The position numbers and the translations under genes are program-made. The notes beneath the pieces were generated by a model. That model did not search any database. It was given only the letters and a program-made list of their open reading frames with translations, and had not been told where the DNA came from. From Rotaria socialis (Eukaryota; Rotifera; Eurotatoria; Philodinida; Philodinidae): a stretch of 64,000 bases of DNA. The first letter of the stretch is position 1, and every line of letters begins with the position of its first letter. The stretch lies in the NCBI GenBank assembly GCA_905331475.1, contig CAJNYU010000497.1, positions 255,440-319,439 of the forward strand, in the 5' to 3' direction. Of the stretch, positions 27,510 through 39,655 are shown piece after piece.

Positions 27510-29924
27510 ATGAGCAATTCAACAGAAAATAGTGCTTCAGGAACTGCGTCTATCACTAAGGTAAATTAGTGTACGAATTATAAAAACGTTATTCTTATGA
27601 TAATGAAATAAAAATCAAATTTACTTAAAAAAATATTTAGGAGCCTACTTCTTCTTCTTTGCAAAATGATCTTCTCTTACATTTGAATACACACAATAAA
27701 TTAAATACATGGTCTTATGCAAATGAACATAATATTGATCATCAACTTGTCATTGGTACTTTTCGTAGTATTCAATCGATGGGTGATGTAAGTAATATTT
27801 AAGAAATTTAGTTTATGTTATGTTCTGGTAATTTTTTGTTTTCAACGAAAAGATTGTTAGAATGGAACAGGAAACATCACGGTCAATAGCACCAACGGAT
27901 GAAGGAAAAATATTAATTGACAATGGTAGCTATGAATACAACCTCTTTCAAGCAGTTCCTGCTGATAAAGGCATTGAACAACCTGAACTTATGGTAAGTG
28001 TCAATTTTACTTATATATTTTCTTACATTGGAAGTTGTTTCGAGAATAGTTAGTCAAATCAGTTAAGAGTAGTGATTATTGAGTTCGAACCTATCTTGCA
28101 TGATTCTGTAGATCAATAATTAATCTGATTTTAGAAACTACCAAATGCAAATATTGGCTTTGCTAAAGCAATGTCTAATGGTTGGTTAGAAGTTGACAAA
28201 TCATGTAAACCAGCAATAGTCAAACGCAAGGTAAACGAGTGTGGACGTGAATGATGAGAATTTCTTCACATGATTGCCTCTGATTCATCAGGATTTGTAT
28301 CTTGATGCGGTTATCTGACACATCTCAACTCGTTCATGTTTTTTGTTTTGTTACGTTTAAGGTTGATAATGTTCATGATGAGGTAAAAAATTTACTTATG
28401 CGTATTCAATCATTACAATTATCTGATCCAAATGCTAAAGAAGTAGTTGACTTGAAAAAAAGGAAATTGGTTAAAGATGAGTAAGATTTATTTCACTGTT
28501 TATATGTTAAAAGTCTTATATGTATTGTTTTCGAAGTGTTGTCAATTATTTTATTGTTACAAAATCAGCTGGTTTTTCAACAAACATAGCCAAAGGTGAA
28601 GCTGAATTAACAGCAGACATGTTACAAACGTAAGGAATACATATAAAAAAAAAGCAATTCTTTAATGTATTTATTTTTAATATACAATTATTAATATTTC
28701 AGTGGTTCATGGAAATCATTAAATTTTAAACAATATAATTTTAATGCAAAAGGAATGATTCCATCCTATGGATGTTTACATCCATTATTGAAAGTTCGCA
28801 CTGAATATCGGCAAATATTTCTTGAAATGGGGTAAAAATTTTGAATCATTAACTAGATAAATTGAATCGCTTGTTTGTTTCATTTATATTATGTAGTTTT
28901 ACAGAAATGCCAACAAATAATTATGTTGAAAATAGTTTTTGGAATTTCGATGCACTTTTCACTCCTCAAAAACATCCAGCACGTGATGCACAAGATACAT
29001 TTTTCTTGTCCGATCCAGCAATAACAACTAAACTTCCAACAGACTATCTTGAAAAAGTTAAACAAGTTCATTCAACCGGGGCTTTCGGTTCAATAGGTTA
29101 TCAATATGATTGGCAACTTGAAGAAGCACAAAAGAATGTTTTACGGACACATACAACTGCTGTTAGTACACGAATGCTCTATAAATTGGCACAAGAAGTA
29201 TGTTAAAAATATAAATAAGAATGATGAAATCTGTAAATTATTCTCTTTCTAGAAAACATTCAGACCAGCAAAATATTTTTCAATAGATAAAGTTTTTCGA
29301 AACGAAAATCTCGATGCAACACATTTAGCTGAATTTCATCAAATCGAAGGTTTAATTGCTGATTATAATTTAACATTAGGTGATCTTATTGGTATTCTTT
29401 ATGAATTCTTTCGTAAACTTGGTACAGAAATATTTTCTTATATTTCTAATAATAAATATACTATTTGATTAGGCATGACTAAGCTTCGTTTCAAGCCTGC
29501 TTATAATCCATATACTGAACCATCAATGGAAATTTTTAGTTATCATGAAGGTATTAAAATAGTGTTTTTTTCTATATTGACCAATTATAGTGAATTACAA
29601 TTCGATAAAATTTAAGGTTTGAAAAAATGGATTGAAGTTGGAAATTCAGGAATGTTTAGACCGGAAATGTTACTTCCGATGGGCTTACCAGAAAATGTAT
29701 CAGTCATTGCTTGGGGTCTCTCACTCGAACGGTAGGAAATTACGTTTACTTTTTTTGCGTTTTTCCAGTCATTGTAGTTCATCCCTTTTCTTTTCTTTTT
29801 AAGTCCAACAATGATCTTATATGGTATCAATAATATTCGTGATTTGATTGGACCTAAAGTAGATTTGGAAATGTGTCGAGAAAATCCAATCTGTCGTGTG
29901 ATTCCAGCTAAAGTTGAAAACTAG
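27510..29924 (+). CDS. FARSA: Phenylalanyl-tRNA synthetase, alpha subunit (cytosolic)
   Basis: Catalytic alpha subunit of the alpha2-beta2 cytosolic PheRS, which attaches phenylalanine to tRNA-Phe. Twelve exons: 27510-27560, 27641-27787, 27853-27993, 28135-28230, 28362-28480, 28537-28629, 28703-28831, 28897-29197, 29253-29421, 29473-29550, 29617-29731, 29804-29924 (519 aa; human 508). An N-terminal winged-helix-type region comes first. The class II core shows [17 protein letters not shown], the motif-2 block with [12 protein letters not shown] (about 378-389), [17 protein letters not shown] and motif 3 with [10 protein letters not shown]. Phases close through all junctions and most introns are 50-80 nt. 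FRG1 begins 125 nt downstream on the same strand. Alignment to human FARSA from memory is continuous, so no exon seems missing. Confidence 0.97.
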
Positions 29925-30024
29925 AAACAATTTCTGATATTTATATCATTTTATTGCTTAATTTTTATTGTGACTTTGCTTGTGTTGCACACGAAAAAGA
30001 AACAAGAAAGAAAAGCAAGTGGAC

Positions 30025-30049
30025 AATAAACAAAGCTTTTGTTTTTCAG
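30025..30049 (+). promoter_or_regulatory. AATAAA plus 3' splice acceptor between FARSA and FRG1
   Basis: AATAAA at 30025-30030 is followed by a T-rich tract and CAG at 30047-30049, directly against the FRG1 ATG at 30050. A poly(A) signal shortly before a splice acceptor is the usual layout of a trans-spliced operon junction. An ordinary 5' UTR intron would be the alternative. Confidence 0.6.
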
Positions 30050-30981
30050 ATGTATTCAGTTCGTGGTGGCAAACTTAATTTGAAAGGTGTTGATGATCAT
30101 TCTTCACATGCAAAGAAAAGAAAGAAACATTCATCGTCGTCATCATCGTCATCGAAGAAATCAAAACCAGTCATTGATAATGAGGAAGATGATGGAGAAC
30201 AAGATTTTGTACAGTAAGCTACTTTCTTCTCGATAATCAAATACGAATTTGAAAATGTATTTTTTCGTGCAGACATGGTGGATGGTGGAAAGTAACAAAA
30301 TTTCATGAAATCAATGGCAATATTGCTATTGAATTCGGTACAAATAGTTATGTTCATTCGCTAGATAATGGACTATTTTGTGTTGGTCCAACACGACCCT
30401 TTGGTGAAGGACCTGAACAACAGCAAATTATTACGGCCATTCGAACATCAGAAAATAAAGTTGCTTTAAAATCTGGTTTTGGAAAATATTTAGCCATTAA
30501 TAAACATGGTTTAGTTATTGGTCGATCAGGTATTTAAGAAATTTCAGAATAAAATTTTCGTTTATCATTTCTATTTTCTACAGATGCTATTGGAATGCGT
30601 GAACATTTTGAACCAGTTTTTGAAAATGGAAATTTAGCATTATCAGCAAGCAACGATAAATTTATTCGTTTTAATGACGAAGGTGATCTTGTTGCAATGG
30701 ATGATACTGCAACTGAGGCAAACTTTATAAACATACGATCAAATGCTAAACGTATACATGAAAAAGAACAACGACAAAAAGAATTACCCGTTGAAGAACA
30801 AGGTTCTATTCGCGAGACAGAAATAAATTATATTAAAAAATTTCAAAAATTTCAAGACAAAAAGTTACGTATTAATCCAGGCGATGTAGATGACTTAGTT
30901 AATGCGAAGCAAACTGGTTTGTTACATGAAGTTTTACTTGATAGACGGGAACAAATGAAATCTGATCGATATTGTAAATAA
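30050..30981 (+). CDS. FRG1: FRG1 homologue
   Basis: Nuclear protein linked to RNA processing and actin bundling, with a fascin-like beta-trefoil. Exons: 30050-30213, 30273-30529, 30584-30981 (272 aa; human 258). A Lys/Ser-rich N-terminus with an eight-residue Ser run and an acidic patch leads into GGWWKVTKFHEI, then the trefoil with DNGLFCVG, ALKSGFGKYLAIN and VIGRSDAIG. The conserved C-terminus reads INYIKKFQKFQD and ends LLDRREQMKSDRYCK. Introns are 54-59 nt. The ATG directly follows a splice-acceptor-like TTTTTCAG, and FARSA ends only 125 nt upstream, so co-transcription is likely. The start was chosen because everything upstream reads through the acceptor and shows no similarity. Confidence 0.96.
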
Positions 30982-31041
30982 ACGATGGATACGTTCGAAT
31001 GAACTTTTGTCGTGCTTAAATAAACTTGATTGGCATTGTGT

Positions 31042-31047
31042 AATAAA
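31042..31047 (+). terminator. Poly(A) signal of FRG1
   Basis: AATAAA 61 nt after the FRG1 stop codon, a normal distance for the end of the FARSA-FRG1 unit. Confidence 0.6.
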
Positions 31048-31291
31048 GCTACTGAAGATCTACGATTTCTTTTGTGTTAAAAAAAAATCATTTTGAATTC
31101 ATCTATATTCAAATAAATATATATGTTTCATTGATGCGTAGAATTTTTTTCTTGACAAAATCATCTCTTTCTTTAGGAATCTAATGGTAATTTGAGCAAA
31201 CTATAATTTAAGAAGAACACTATTTCTTGATCTGATTCAATGCGCTATAGTCTCTACTATCAATCAAAGCCGAATGTTGAAGAAATAAAAG

Positions 31292-31822
31292 GGGTAGCAA
31301 TATTTTTGATCCCCCAAAAAATGACTATTGATCACCAGAATGTGTTAGTTGCGAAATGATCACCAAAAAAATGTACAAATGATCCCCAATCTATTTTATT
31401 GTGAAATGATCACAAAAAATATATATTCGATCACCGAATTTATTATCAATACAATAAGAGATAGAATAATAAATAACAACTATAGTTACACAAAATACAA
31501 TAAACAATGGAAACAGAAAATATGTTCTACCAAAATCATGGTAACCATGCTGCTCGAACTTTTTTTGTACTTGACATTTTTAGTTTTCTGCATTGTTATG
31601 ATAGAGCATTTTGTGTAACTATTCTCAGTTAATGAGATCATTTTGATCGAATTATGATTATTGTTTAACTATGTCTTATCAATCTGTTGTGTTTTGAGAT
31701 AAACACGTTATCTACCACAACTCTACCATTCATTCCACAAAAAGCAAATTGGTGATCAAATATATATTTTTTTGTGATCATTTCACAATAAAATAGATTG
31801 GGGATCAAAAGTCTATTTACCC
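31292..31822. mobile_element. Foldback (MITE-like) element between FRG1 and CMTR1
   Basis: About 530 bp with inverted ends. The inner arms are nearly identical over about 60 bp: the words GATCCCCAATCTATTTTATTG and GAAATGATCACAAAAA at 31381-31440 recur inverted at about 31748-31808. The left end also carries a second, diverged copy of the arm unit (GATCACC...GAAATGATCACC). Outer ends look like GGGTA...TTTTGATCCCC. No transposase frame is present, which fits a non-autonomous element. Confidence 0.65.
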
Positions 31823-32261
31823 AAATAAAAGCTATCCATTTGTCATGTCAAAGGTGCATCGATTTTACAGCTCAGTTTTTTATCTTTTGATAACAAATGA
31901 TTATTTTTTTTAAACCGAAAACAGAAAAAGAAACACATTGAGATCATTTACATGCAATCGCAAAAAAATCGTCGTGTTCCAAAATACAATCCTTGCTTTT
32001 TGTTTTCTTCATCTTCGGCAAAAGACACAACGCAGAGTTCTTTAATTAGCATAATCATAACTCATACAAACAAACAAGCAAAAACAAACAGGAACAGCAC
32101 GAAATTGTAAATAAATCTTTTCATGGTTATCTCTCTTAAATCGTTTAGACAAATTAAACGACAAATTTACATACAGGAAATATCACAACTGAAAATAACG
32201 ATACAGATATGCAGGGAACTTTCTGAATCATCACTAAAACAAAAATCAATGCAATAGAACA

Positions 32262-32267
32262 TTTATT
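32262..32267 (-). terminator. Poly(A) signal of CMTR1
   Basis: AATAAA on the minus strand only two bases after the CMTR1 stop codon. Confidence 0.5.
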
Positions 32268-32269
32268 TC

Positions 32270-35200
32270 TCAGTTACTTCCATTTGCAGATCTATGTTGA
32301 GTAACACGTTGTGATTGAATTTCGTGATTTTTTTCTTGAATAAACGAAATAAAACTTGATTTTTTTACAGGATCATCACGATTATTAAAATCCCAATAGA
32401 AACTGTTTTCTAGCATCGATCTAAAATTGAAATACACACTCGAAAAATATATAAAAAAGAGTAAACTGAGTTTATGAACTACCTCAATGAAGCTACATTA
32501 GAAGAATCAGCTGGAGCAGCTGGTATTGATGTGCGATTCACTTGATTATGAAAATATTTTGTTTGATGAGATTTACTTAATAAAATTGTCCACGGATCTA
32601 TATTCATGAAATAAGTTAATCGCTAGAGAATGAAACATTTATTAATGCTTACATTGTATAAATTTAAATATCCACAAGCCACGAACTTGTATACGTGGTT
32701 TTGTTTCGACGTCGTTATTCGTAAACCATAATGTTTGCTCATTATCAATTTGATTCAATGATCCCGACGAACATAATCTAGTCATAAAACACAAACTATT
32801 TTTAAACAGCTAACTACAAAACAATTTTCAATTTATTTACTGATGAATTAACAAACGGAAGATTCGAAGGAACATATTTAGTTTTACTAGATTTCGTCTA
32901 TAGATTTTTAATTATTCAATATGATAAAATATCAAGATATTCACAAAAAATCAAAAGTACTGATAAGTGTGGAAAAAAGATACAAATTTTCAAAACAAAA
33001 AAACACGTTTGCAAAATTGCTGTTGCTTCTTTTTAGATCAGTGAAGTCTTAGATTCAGATAATTTATAATATTCAGAAATTGTATTTTCAAATGTAAGAA
33101 TATTCGTTTTTCTAGATAGCTATTAAAAAATTCAATATACATACGATACATTTTAATTTTAATATCGGATTTTTATATTATTCGATTTTCTAAGAACGAC
33201 ATATGTCGGTTTGTAGTACAAGCAACTCTTGTGCGTTTTGGTTTTTAGTTTTCTATTCTAGTATGAAATTAAGACCTATAGAATAATGTATAAATCTATT
33301 CTTGTGGACAAAAATGTGCTTTTTACTTTAGCAATCATGTTTCTGAAAATCCAATAAGATCAAGTTCGATTACTAGAAATCAATCTGATGAGTTCCAGTT
33401 TAATATATCTACAGTTTTTCTTCTTGTTATACTATGCTTATGTCTTCTTAATGTCAACAGGGTAAGACTATCTATAAGACATCATCTTGAATGTTAATTA
33501 AAACTAAAATCTCTCTGGTATATTTCATTAGAAATATAAGTTGCCATTTTTTTTTATAAAGATGAATTTGTTTTCTCAAATATACTTTTCAAATTGTGCA
33601 TCCATATGTTCCAAACGTAATTGTTCATGGATCCGAATAGGTACAAGATCAACATGAGCTGGTTTGTTAATTGCTTTTTCAAATAATTTTAACAAATGAT
33701 ATCTAAAAATAAAAGTTCAATAAAGCTTATCAACTGAAAATCATGATATCCTACCGATCCATTAGAACTATGGGTCTACCATGTTGAAAAAGCATAGTTT
33801 CTTTACCAATAAAATATGCATCAATAATATAAATCGCTGTTTTTTTACGATTGTCTCTTCCCTAAAAACATTGTAAATGTTCTTTTAATCAAGAAATAGA
33901 AAATATTCACATCATTGAATTGTTCTTGCACACGTTCGGCAAGCAATAAAGTATATGGTGGCAATTCAACTTTACACCGTCCGTCTAATTGTGCCCAACG
34001 TTTATTTGTATTTCTTAAGTCCATAGAATAAACTGAACTTCGCTAGAAAAACAAAGTCAGGAATTATTTTTCAATAACAAAGAAAATCTATTCAAAATAA
34101 ACTTACACCACATGATAGAAGTAGAATAGGATCACCTAATGAAAGTATACATCGATAATCAAATAATGACTGTATACGATGTTGTTCAAGAATGGTATTT
34201 TTAAATAAATTAGGCATATTGCAAAGTATATTTTCGATACCATTTCCAAGCTAGATAGTTCGATTGTATCTTTATCAAAAAGTACCGTACAAAAAAAGAA
34301 GCTATTTACTTGATAAAAAAGATCATTTTGAAGGTCAGTATACATTAATCTTTTCGGTTTTTGTCTTGGTTCATCTGGCACCTTGAGATTAAAATTATTT
34401 TTTTTAATTTGAAAAAATCAAAATGCTAACCTCCCAAAATTGAAGACATTTTGCACGAATATCACTTTGCCGATCATCTTTCAAAGATGGATTACTAACA
34501 AAAGCACGAATCTTTTTTAAATTTCTTATTTGAGTATCACCCAATCTAATTCAATTCATACGTAAGAAAAAATATTCAAATTAATAAAAAAAACAAATCC
34601 TTACTGATTATTTGAATTTCGAATATACTCATAAAACTTTTGATTTCCTTTTAAAATACTCATGGGGACAATTGATTGAACATCATCTGGTTTCGTATCA
34701 ACTCCATAATTATTCTGAAGTACATTTATTTCATACATGTAGGCTCGTACAATATCTCGAATTTCTCCACGAAGACCTTGACAAATAATATATCTAGAAA
34801 AATAAGAAGGTTCAAGTTTTAAAACAAATGATCCTTCTCCATTTTTTACCGTTCAGAATTTGCCGGTCGACTTGTAACTGGTTTATGAATTGATATTCGA
34901 TCAAATGTTCGATACATTAAATAAACAAGTCCCACGCTGAACGAAGTAAATAAATCAAATAGTTTGCAAACAAAGTGACCACCTAAACAAAGAAACAAAC
35001 TTGAGTAATTAAATCTGTCGAGTAAAACACTTGATTCTTGTTTAACCTGGCCGTATAATTGACAAAGCTGTTAGAAATTGACATAAATATAATTGTTTAC
35101 TTAAAATTTCTTGAATATTTTCCTGTCCTTCAACCGAGAATCCCTAGAATAATCATCAGATAATGAATATTATTAACTTTAACAATTCTAAACTTACTCC

Positions 35201-37310
35201 ATCAGCCATGACAATATGTACACCTGCATGTTTTGTACATTTATTTACATAATTTTGTAAGGCATCTATGTTGTCAGACTTGAATATATCACCATCACCA
35301 TTGACATCTTTCACACCATAGTATGTGTCGAACGTTTCAGGTGTGCCAGCAATAAATTTATGTAGAGCAAAATCCGATTTTCCTTTTAATGTAAAACCAA
35401 ATCCTTAAAAAAAGAACATAAAACAAATGAAATAGAGATAATAAGTATCACTAAGTGTACCCTTTGCATGCCATTGTTTTTTCCATAAAATATATTCACT
35501 AAAACCACCAGGACCAGCACAGATATCAGCAAAATAAAATGGTTCGTCTGGATGAACAAGTGATCGCTAGATAATATCGAATAGATTAGAATTACATTTG
35601 GAAAATAATTAATTACTTGATTATTAGGTGTTTTAGGATCAGTAAATATTCGTCCGAAAACAGAATCAATATTAGCCATTTTAACTGCAGCTCTATTTAA
35701 TATAGAGATAGAATATTTTAGACTATGATTTTATTGCCATACCGATTGAGAAAAATCGATGCTCCAATTGTTTCGTATACATTACTTCGAGCTCGAGCTT
35801 CTTCCATTTCTTTTTGTGGTAATTCATCAAATACAGTCTAAAATAATGATAACTTATTAGAAAATGTATATTTTTAATAAGAAAAAATTTACTTACTTTT
35901 CCACTTAGCATTTCTCTTAAAATATCTTCATCACAAAACTCAATTTCATCTTGGATTATTTTCTTTTTCTAAGTTTAAAAATAGTATATATATTTATGTA
36001 TTAGTATTTTTTTTAAATAAGATATTGAAGTTATATATACTGGTCCAAGTTTGATCCATTCACGCATTTCATCAAGATTTAATGAAGCTTCTAAATGATC
36101 ACTCGATGGGCACCAATAAATTTCTTCTTCTACGGGAGCCTGTAAATACCATATAGAATATAAAATAGATGATGAAAATAAAATATATTTACAGGATCAT
36201 TTTCAAAATCCCATCCAACTGTTTCATCACTGAATTTTTCATAACTAAAACCAAGACCACGACGTCCTCGTTGTTTACTCTCTTCAACTAATTTTGTTGG
36301 ACCTTTAGAATTACGACCGAGACCATGCTTTTCATCATAACCCATGTTTTTCTAAAAGCAATTAGACATTGAAATTTTCAGATCTATACTAAATTATTTA
36401 TCACCATCATTTTAGCTGTAACAGATGAATAATCACTGGACGATGACGGAGTTGGTCCCGTTGATAGTCCATCGTTTCTTGGCTTTTTCTTTGGTGCTGG
36501 TGTGCCATTTGATGATGGTGATAATTCTCGTTTTACACTAGCTGTCTCTTGGTTGCCCATTTGATGATTTGGGTTATAAACCATCGATAATTCATTTGTA
36601 GTTGTTATAAGATTATTCGTACTTGGTAAGTCTGTTTCATATAATGATGAGACTGAAGCATATTCAGAATTTGTAGATGTTGATGAAAATGATGAATTAA
36701 GACTATCAAATGGACTCCACATTGATGAAGTTTCCGATGATAAAGGTTTATGAATTGATGTATGTGGTGAATAATGTGTTTGACTAATGATTGAATCAGT
36801 ATTTTCCACTATACTTTGATTACTATCGGCGGATGAACGATTCTCTAAATGAATGATTGATATAAAAATTCAAATGTCTTTGAAGTATCTCGAATAATTT
36901 GAATAGACTATGCAAGCTATCACTTTACCGCAACAACTTGAAATATTAAAGTACTAAGAAAAGTGAACAGATCAAAATTTTCTGACTCTTATTATAGAAA
37001 CAAACAAATATTACACGAAAATTTTATTTATCTGAATTTAATTTTACTTAGCTAGTTCTCTAGAAATTTAAGTAATTTATCTTTGAAGTCTGGTTTTTTC
37101 ATCTTAGAGAGTATTACTTAATTCCCATAGAGTTTCTGTAAAACTGCGATCGAAAATTCCTTACATAGAAATTTCAGTAGGAAAAAACCTTCTCTTGAGG
37201 TATTTTTCTGTTGATTCAGTGCAAAGAAATACAAACTTACTTTTAGAATACAATTTAGAAGGCAACTGTTCATCATCTTCATTGGCTTTTCGTTTCTTAG
37301 ACATTGACAT
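32270..37310 (-). CDS. CMTR1: Cap-specific mRNA 2'-O-methyltransferase 1
   Basis: Nuclear enzyme that methylates the 2'-O of the first transcribed nucleotide (cap1) using SAM. Exons (minus): 37310-37241, 36844-36405, 36351-36193, 36139-36041, 35968-35897, 35837-35743, 35692-35617, 35566-35461, 35403-35198, 35143-35047, 34982-34850, 34793-34605, 34545-34431, 34381-34310, 34250-34107, 34042-33911, 33861-33755, 33702-33586, 32777-32653, 32597-32483, 32420-32270 (939 aa). Order: basic N-terminus, Ser/Thr-rich linker, G-patch ([15 protein letters not shown]), RrmJ-type domain with [12 protein letters not shown] and the K-D-K set ([25 protein letters not shown]), guanylyltransferase-like region with SLFDYRC, and a WW-like end ([12 protein letters not shown] is the human-like reading; the exon itself gives [12 protein letters not shown]). 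Phases close throughout. The ATG sits directly after TTTTAG, 287 nt below CSN1. Confidence 0.96.
32778..33585 (-). other. Long intron 18 of CMTR1
   Basis: 808 nt, more than ten times the other introns of this gene except intron 1 (396 nt). AT-rich, with no recognised exon or inverted repeat. It separates the guanylyltransferase-like region from the WW-like end. Confidence 0.5.
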
Positions 37311-37330
37311 CTAAAAGAAATTTTTTTTAA
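37311..37330 (-). promoter_or_regulatory. Splice-acceptor-like site at the CMTR1 start
   Basis: On the minus strand a T-rich tract ends in TTTTAG directly before the ATG. This fits a spliced-leader acceptor or the end of a 5' UTR intron. Confidence 0.5.
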
Positions 37331-37597
37331 GTTGATTGTAGAAACACAACTTTTTAAATTCGTTCTTTTTTAAATTCATCATCATCTTTATCAAGAATAA
37401 TAGCAAATACAATAGCAAAAAAAAAGAGAATTCTTCAATACATTCATATATAGACCATAGTCAGTGTTAAATTAAAGATTTACCTATAGTTTTTCATTCT
37501 ATGCAAGATACAAGACAAAAATTTTAAAAAAAGAATCGATATAAAAGTTTTCTTTTTCCATTTCATAATAGATTAGAAGAAAAATTCTTTCATTATG

Positions 37598-39624
37598 TTA
37601 CATAGCTTCTTCATCTGATAAATCATCTTCATCTACCATCATACTACCAGCAACATTCGGTACAAATTGTCGACGAGGAACGTTATTATTATTATTGCTA
37701 TTTGGTGAACGAACTGAGGATATCACTGACTCATCTTTAACAATTAAATTTGCCTTAATTACAGCTGAACGAAGTAAAAGCGCTCGAGTAAGTTTTTCAG
37801 ATTGTTTTGTTATTGTTAATGCATGTTGATACGCATACCAACGTTGATCCGTATCAGCAACATATAAAATTTTATTTTTTGAATCAATACGAGCTTTGAT
37901 TTTCCCTGAACGAATTAAATGAACAAGTTCATCTTCAAGTACATCGATTGTAGTATTGAGTTGACGTGCCATGAGTGTCATACTAGCATTTTTATATGGT
38001 AAAAAGTATGTAATAATTATTCGATGACGAATTTCATAATATAATGTACGTAAATGAGGCGATAGATATTGATCTAATGCAAATATGGGTTCAAGCTGAG
38101 ACATTATAGCTAGGCAAGATGAATATGATGTTTCATAAAATTGATGAAGAATATCACGAATCGATGGTTCTAATTCTAAATATTGTTTCACATTTGTTGA
38201 CATTATTATCAACCGATGTATTTCTGATCGCTCAAATGTTGCTAAACTGCATAGACAAACGTATTGAATTAATGTTTGAGGTGATATAAGATCCTAAAGA
38301 AATAAAAATATTTGTAAGATTGCTGTAGATGGAAGAAATTAATTTAGTAAAAATATTTGGTACAATTTGAAAACAAACACTGAATTCACTATCTCATTCA
38401 GACAGATCTATTAGATATTTCAAAGTTCTATGTTCAACTAGAGATTAAATTGAAGAATAACATTATATATTTTCGTATGGATTAGAAAAATCATGCCGTA
38501 GATAATTTAAAGAAAAAATTAATAGAAGATTTTTCTTTTTCTCAAATAAAATGTTCTGAAAAGTTAAATATTAATATGAATATGCATATGAGAACCAACT
38601 AATTTGAAAATATTTTACTTGAAACTGATTTGAGCAGTGATCAAATGAAACACCGAGAAAGTGACGTGCCGCTGGTTTATATCGTTTGGTTGCTAATTCT
38701 GCGATGCCAGCATAAACTTTTAAACGTGATGCTAGTACCGCATCAGATGCAATAATTGTATTTGTAGTTGATGCACTAGATACTTCCATTGGATTAGTCA
38801 TTAATGTTAAAACTGATTGTGTTGCTGTTGCTGTGGATTTTGTTGTAGATTCAAGACTTTCAATAGCTTGTTCAGCTTTATTAACATAAGATAAGACATT
38901 CGACCAATTTTGCATATAAAATGATGCTTTAATCACATTCATACACATTGTTATCATATGTCTGGGAGTCACACAATAGTCTCGTGAACGTACATAACAA
39001 CGGACAGCATTAAAAAAATCTCCAGCATCTAAATAGTGATCACCAAGATCATCATGACCACGACGTATAGAATCTTTTATGGAATTTGTACGAAAATTTC
39101 GTAAATCAGTATCAAGTTTTTCAAGTTTATGAACATAATTACGTTGCGTCCGTTCATGCCATGCCGCATCGAAATCATTTGGTAAAGGTATATTTTGTTT
39201 CTTGATTTCATCAAGTATCTAAATATTATTTTGTAATTAAAATTTAACACGGACAAAAAACAAATTATTATTTTACTTGTTTATAAAGAGAAATAAAATG
39301 TGTTTCTTGTATATATTTAAAACTAGTTAATAGAGCGTCATTACGTAACATTGGACAATGATCAGCTACATATAATAATCGATAAATACGCATAAGACCA
39401 GTGTATGATGATGTGATTGTTTCAAGTTCAAAATTAGTTAATGATATATCAACTTGGTAGTTTTCTTCATAAGATAATGTAGTTGCATTTCCATTTAACC
39501 GCTGTTGTGAATTATCATTATTATTATTACTATCTCCACTTGCAGCTATTGTACTTTCAACAATATTTTGTGCATCCATGATTTGATTATTAATATTTGA
39601 ATTAAACTGTTTTGATAAAATCAT
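37598..39624 (-). CDS. GPS1: COP9 signalosome subunit 1 (CSN1)
   Basis: Subunit of the COP9 signalosome, which removes NEDD8 from cullins. Exons (minus): 39624-39277, 39218-38619, 38293-37598 (547 aa; human about 490-530). Recognition blocks are SSYTGLMRIYRLLYVADHCP, the helical repeats DLGDHYLDAGDFFNAVRCY and RDYCVTPRHM, then the PCI winged-helix region in the last exon (ARQLNTTIDVLEDELVHLI, GKIKARID) and an acidic tail ending DEEAM. An Asn-rich insert (about residues 35-40) and a Thr/Ser-rich insert in the middle are low-complexity. Introns are 58 and 325 nt. The ATG lies 31 nt after the stop codon of the upstream hydrolase on the same strand, which argues strongly for one polycistronic transcript. 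Confidence 0.95.
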
Positions 39625-39627
39625 TAT

Positions 39628-39645
39628 CTAAAATGAGAAAGAAAA
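39628..39645 (-). promoter_or_regulatory. Acceptor-like site between hydrolase and CSN1
   Basis: On the minus strand the only sequence between the hydrolase stop and the CSN1 ATG is a pyrimidine tract ending in CATTTTAG, then ATA and the ATG. There is no room for a promoter. This looks like a trans-splice acceptor inside an operon. Confidence 0.65.
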
Positions 39646-39655
39646 ACGATATAAA

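Larger units (their letters stand above)
30982..32269. other. Convergent spacer FRG1 / CMTR1
   Basis: Tail-to-tail spacer with the FRG1 poly(A) signal, the foldback element at 31292-31822 and AT-rich DNA. No gene is seen. Confidence 0.5.

Noticed and set aside
28075-28110. TTCGAACC motif resembling a tRNA T-arm in a FARSA intron
   Set aside because: No matching acceptor stem, D-arm or anticodon arm around it.
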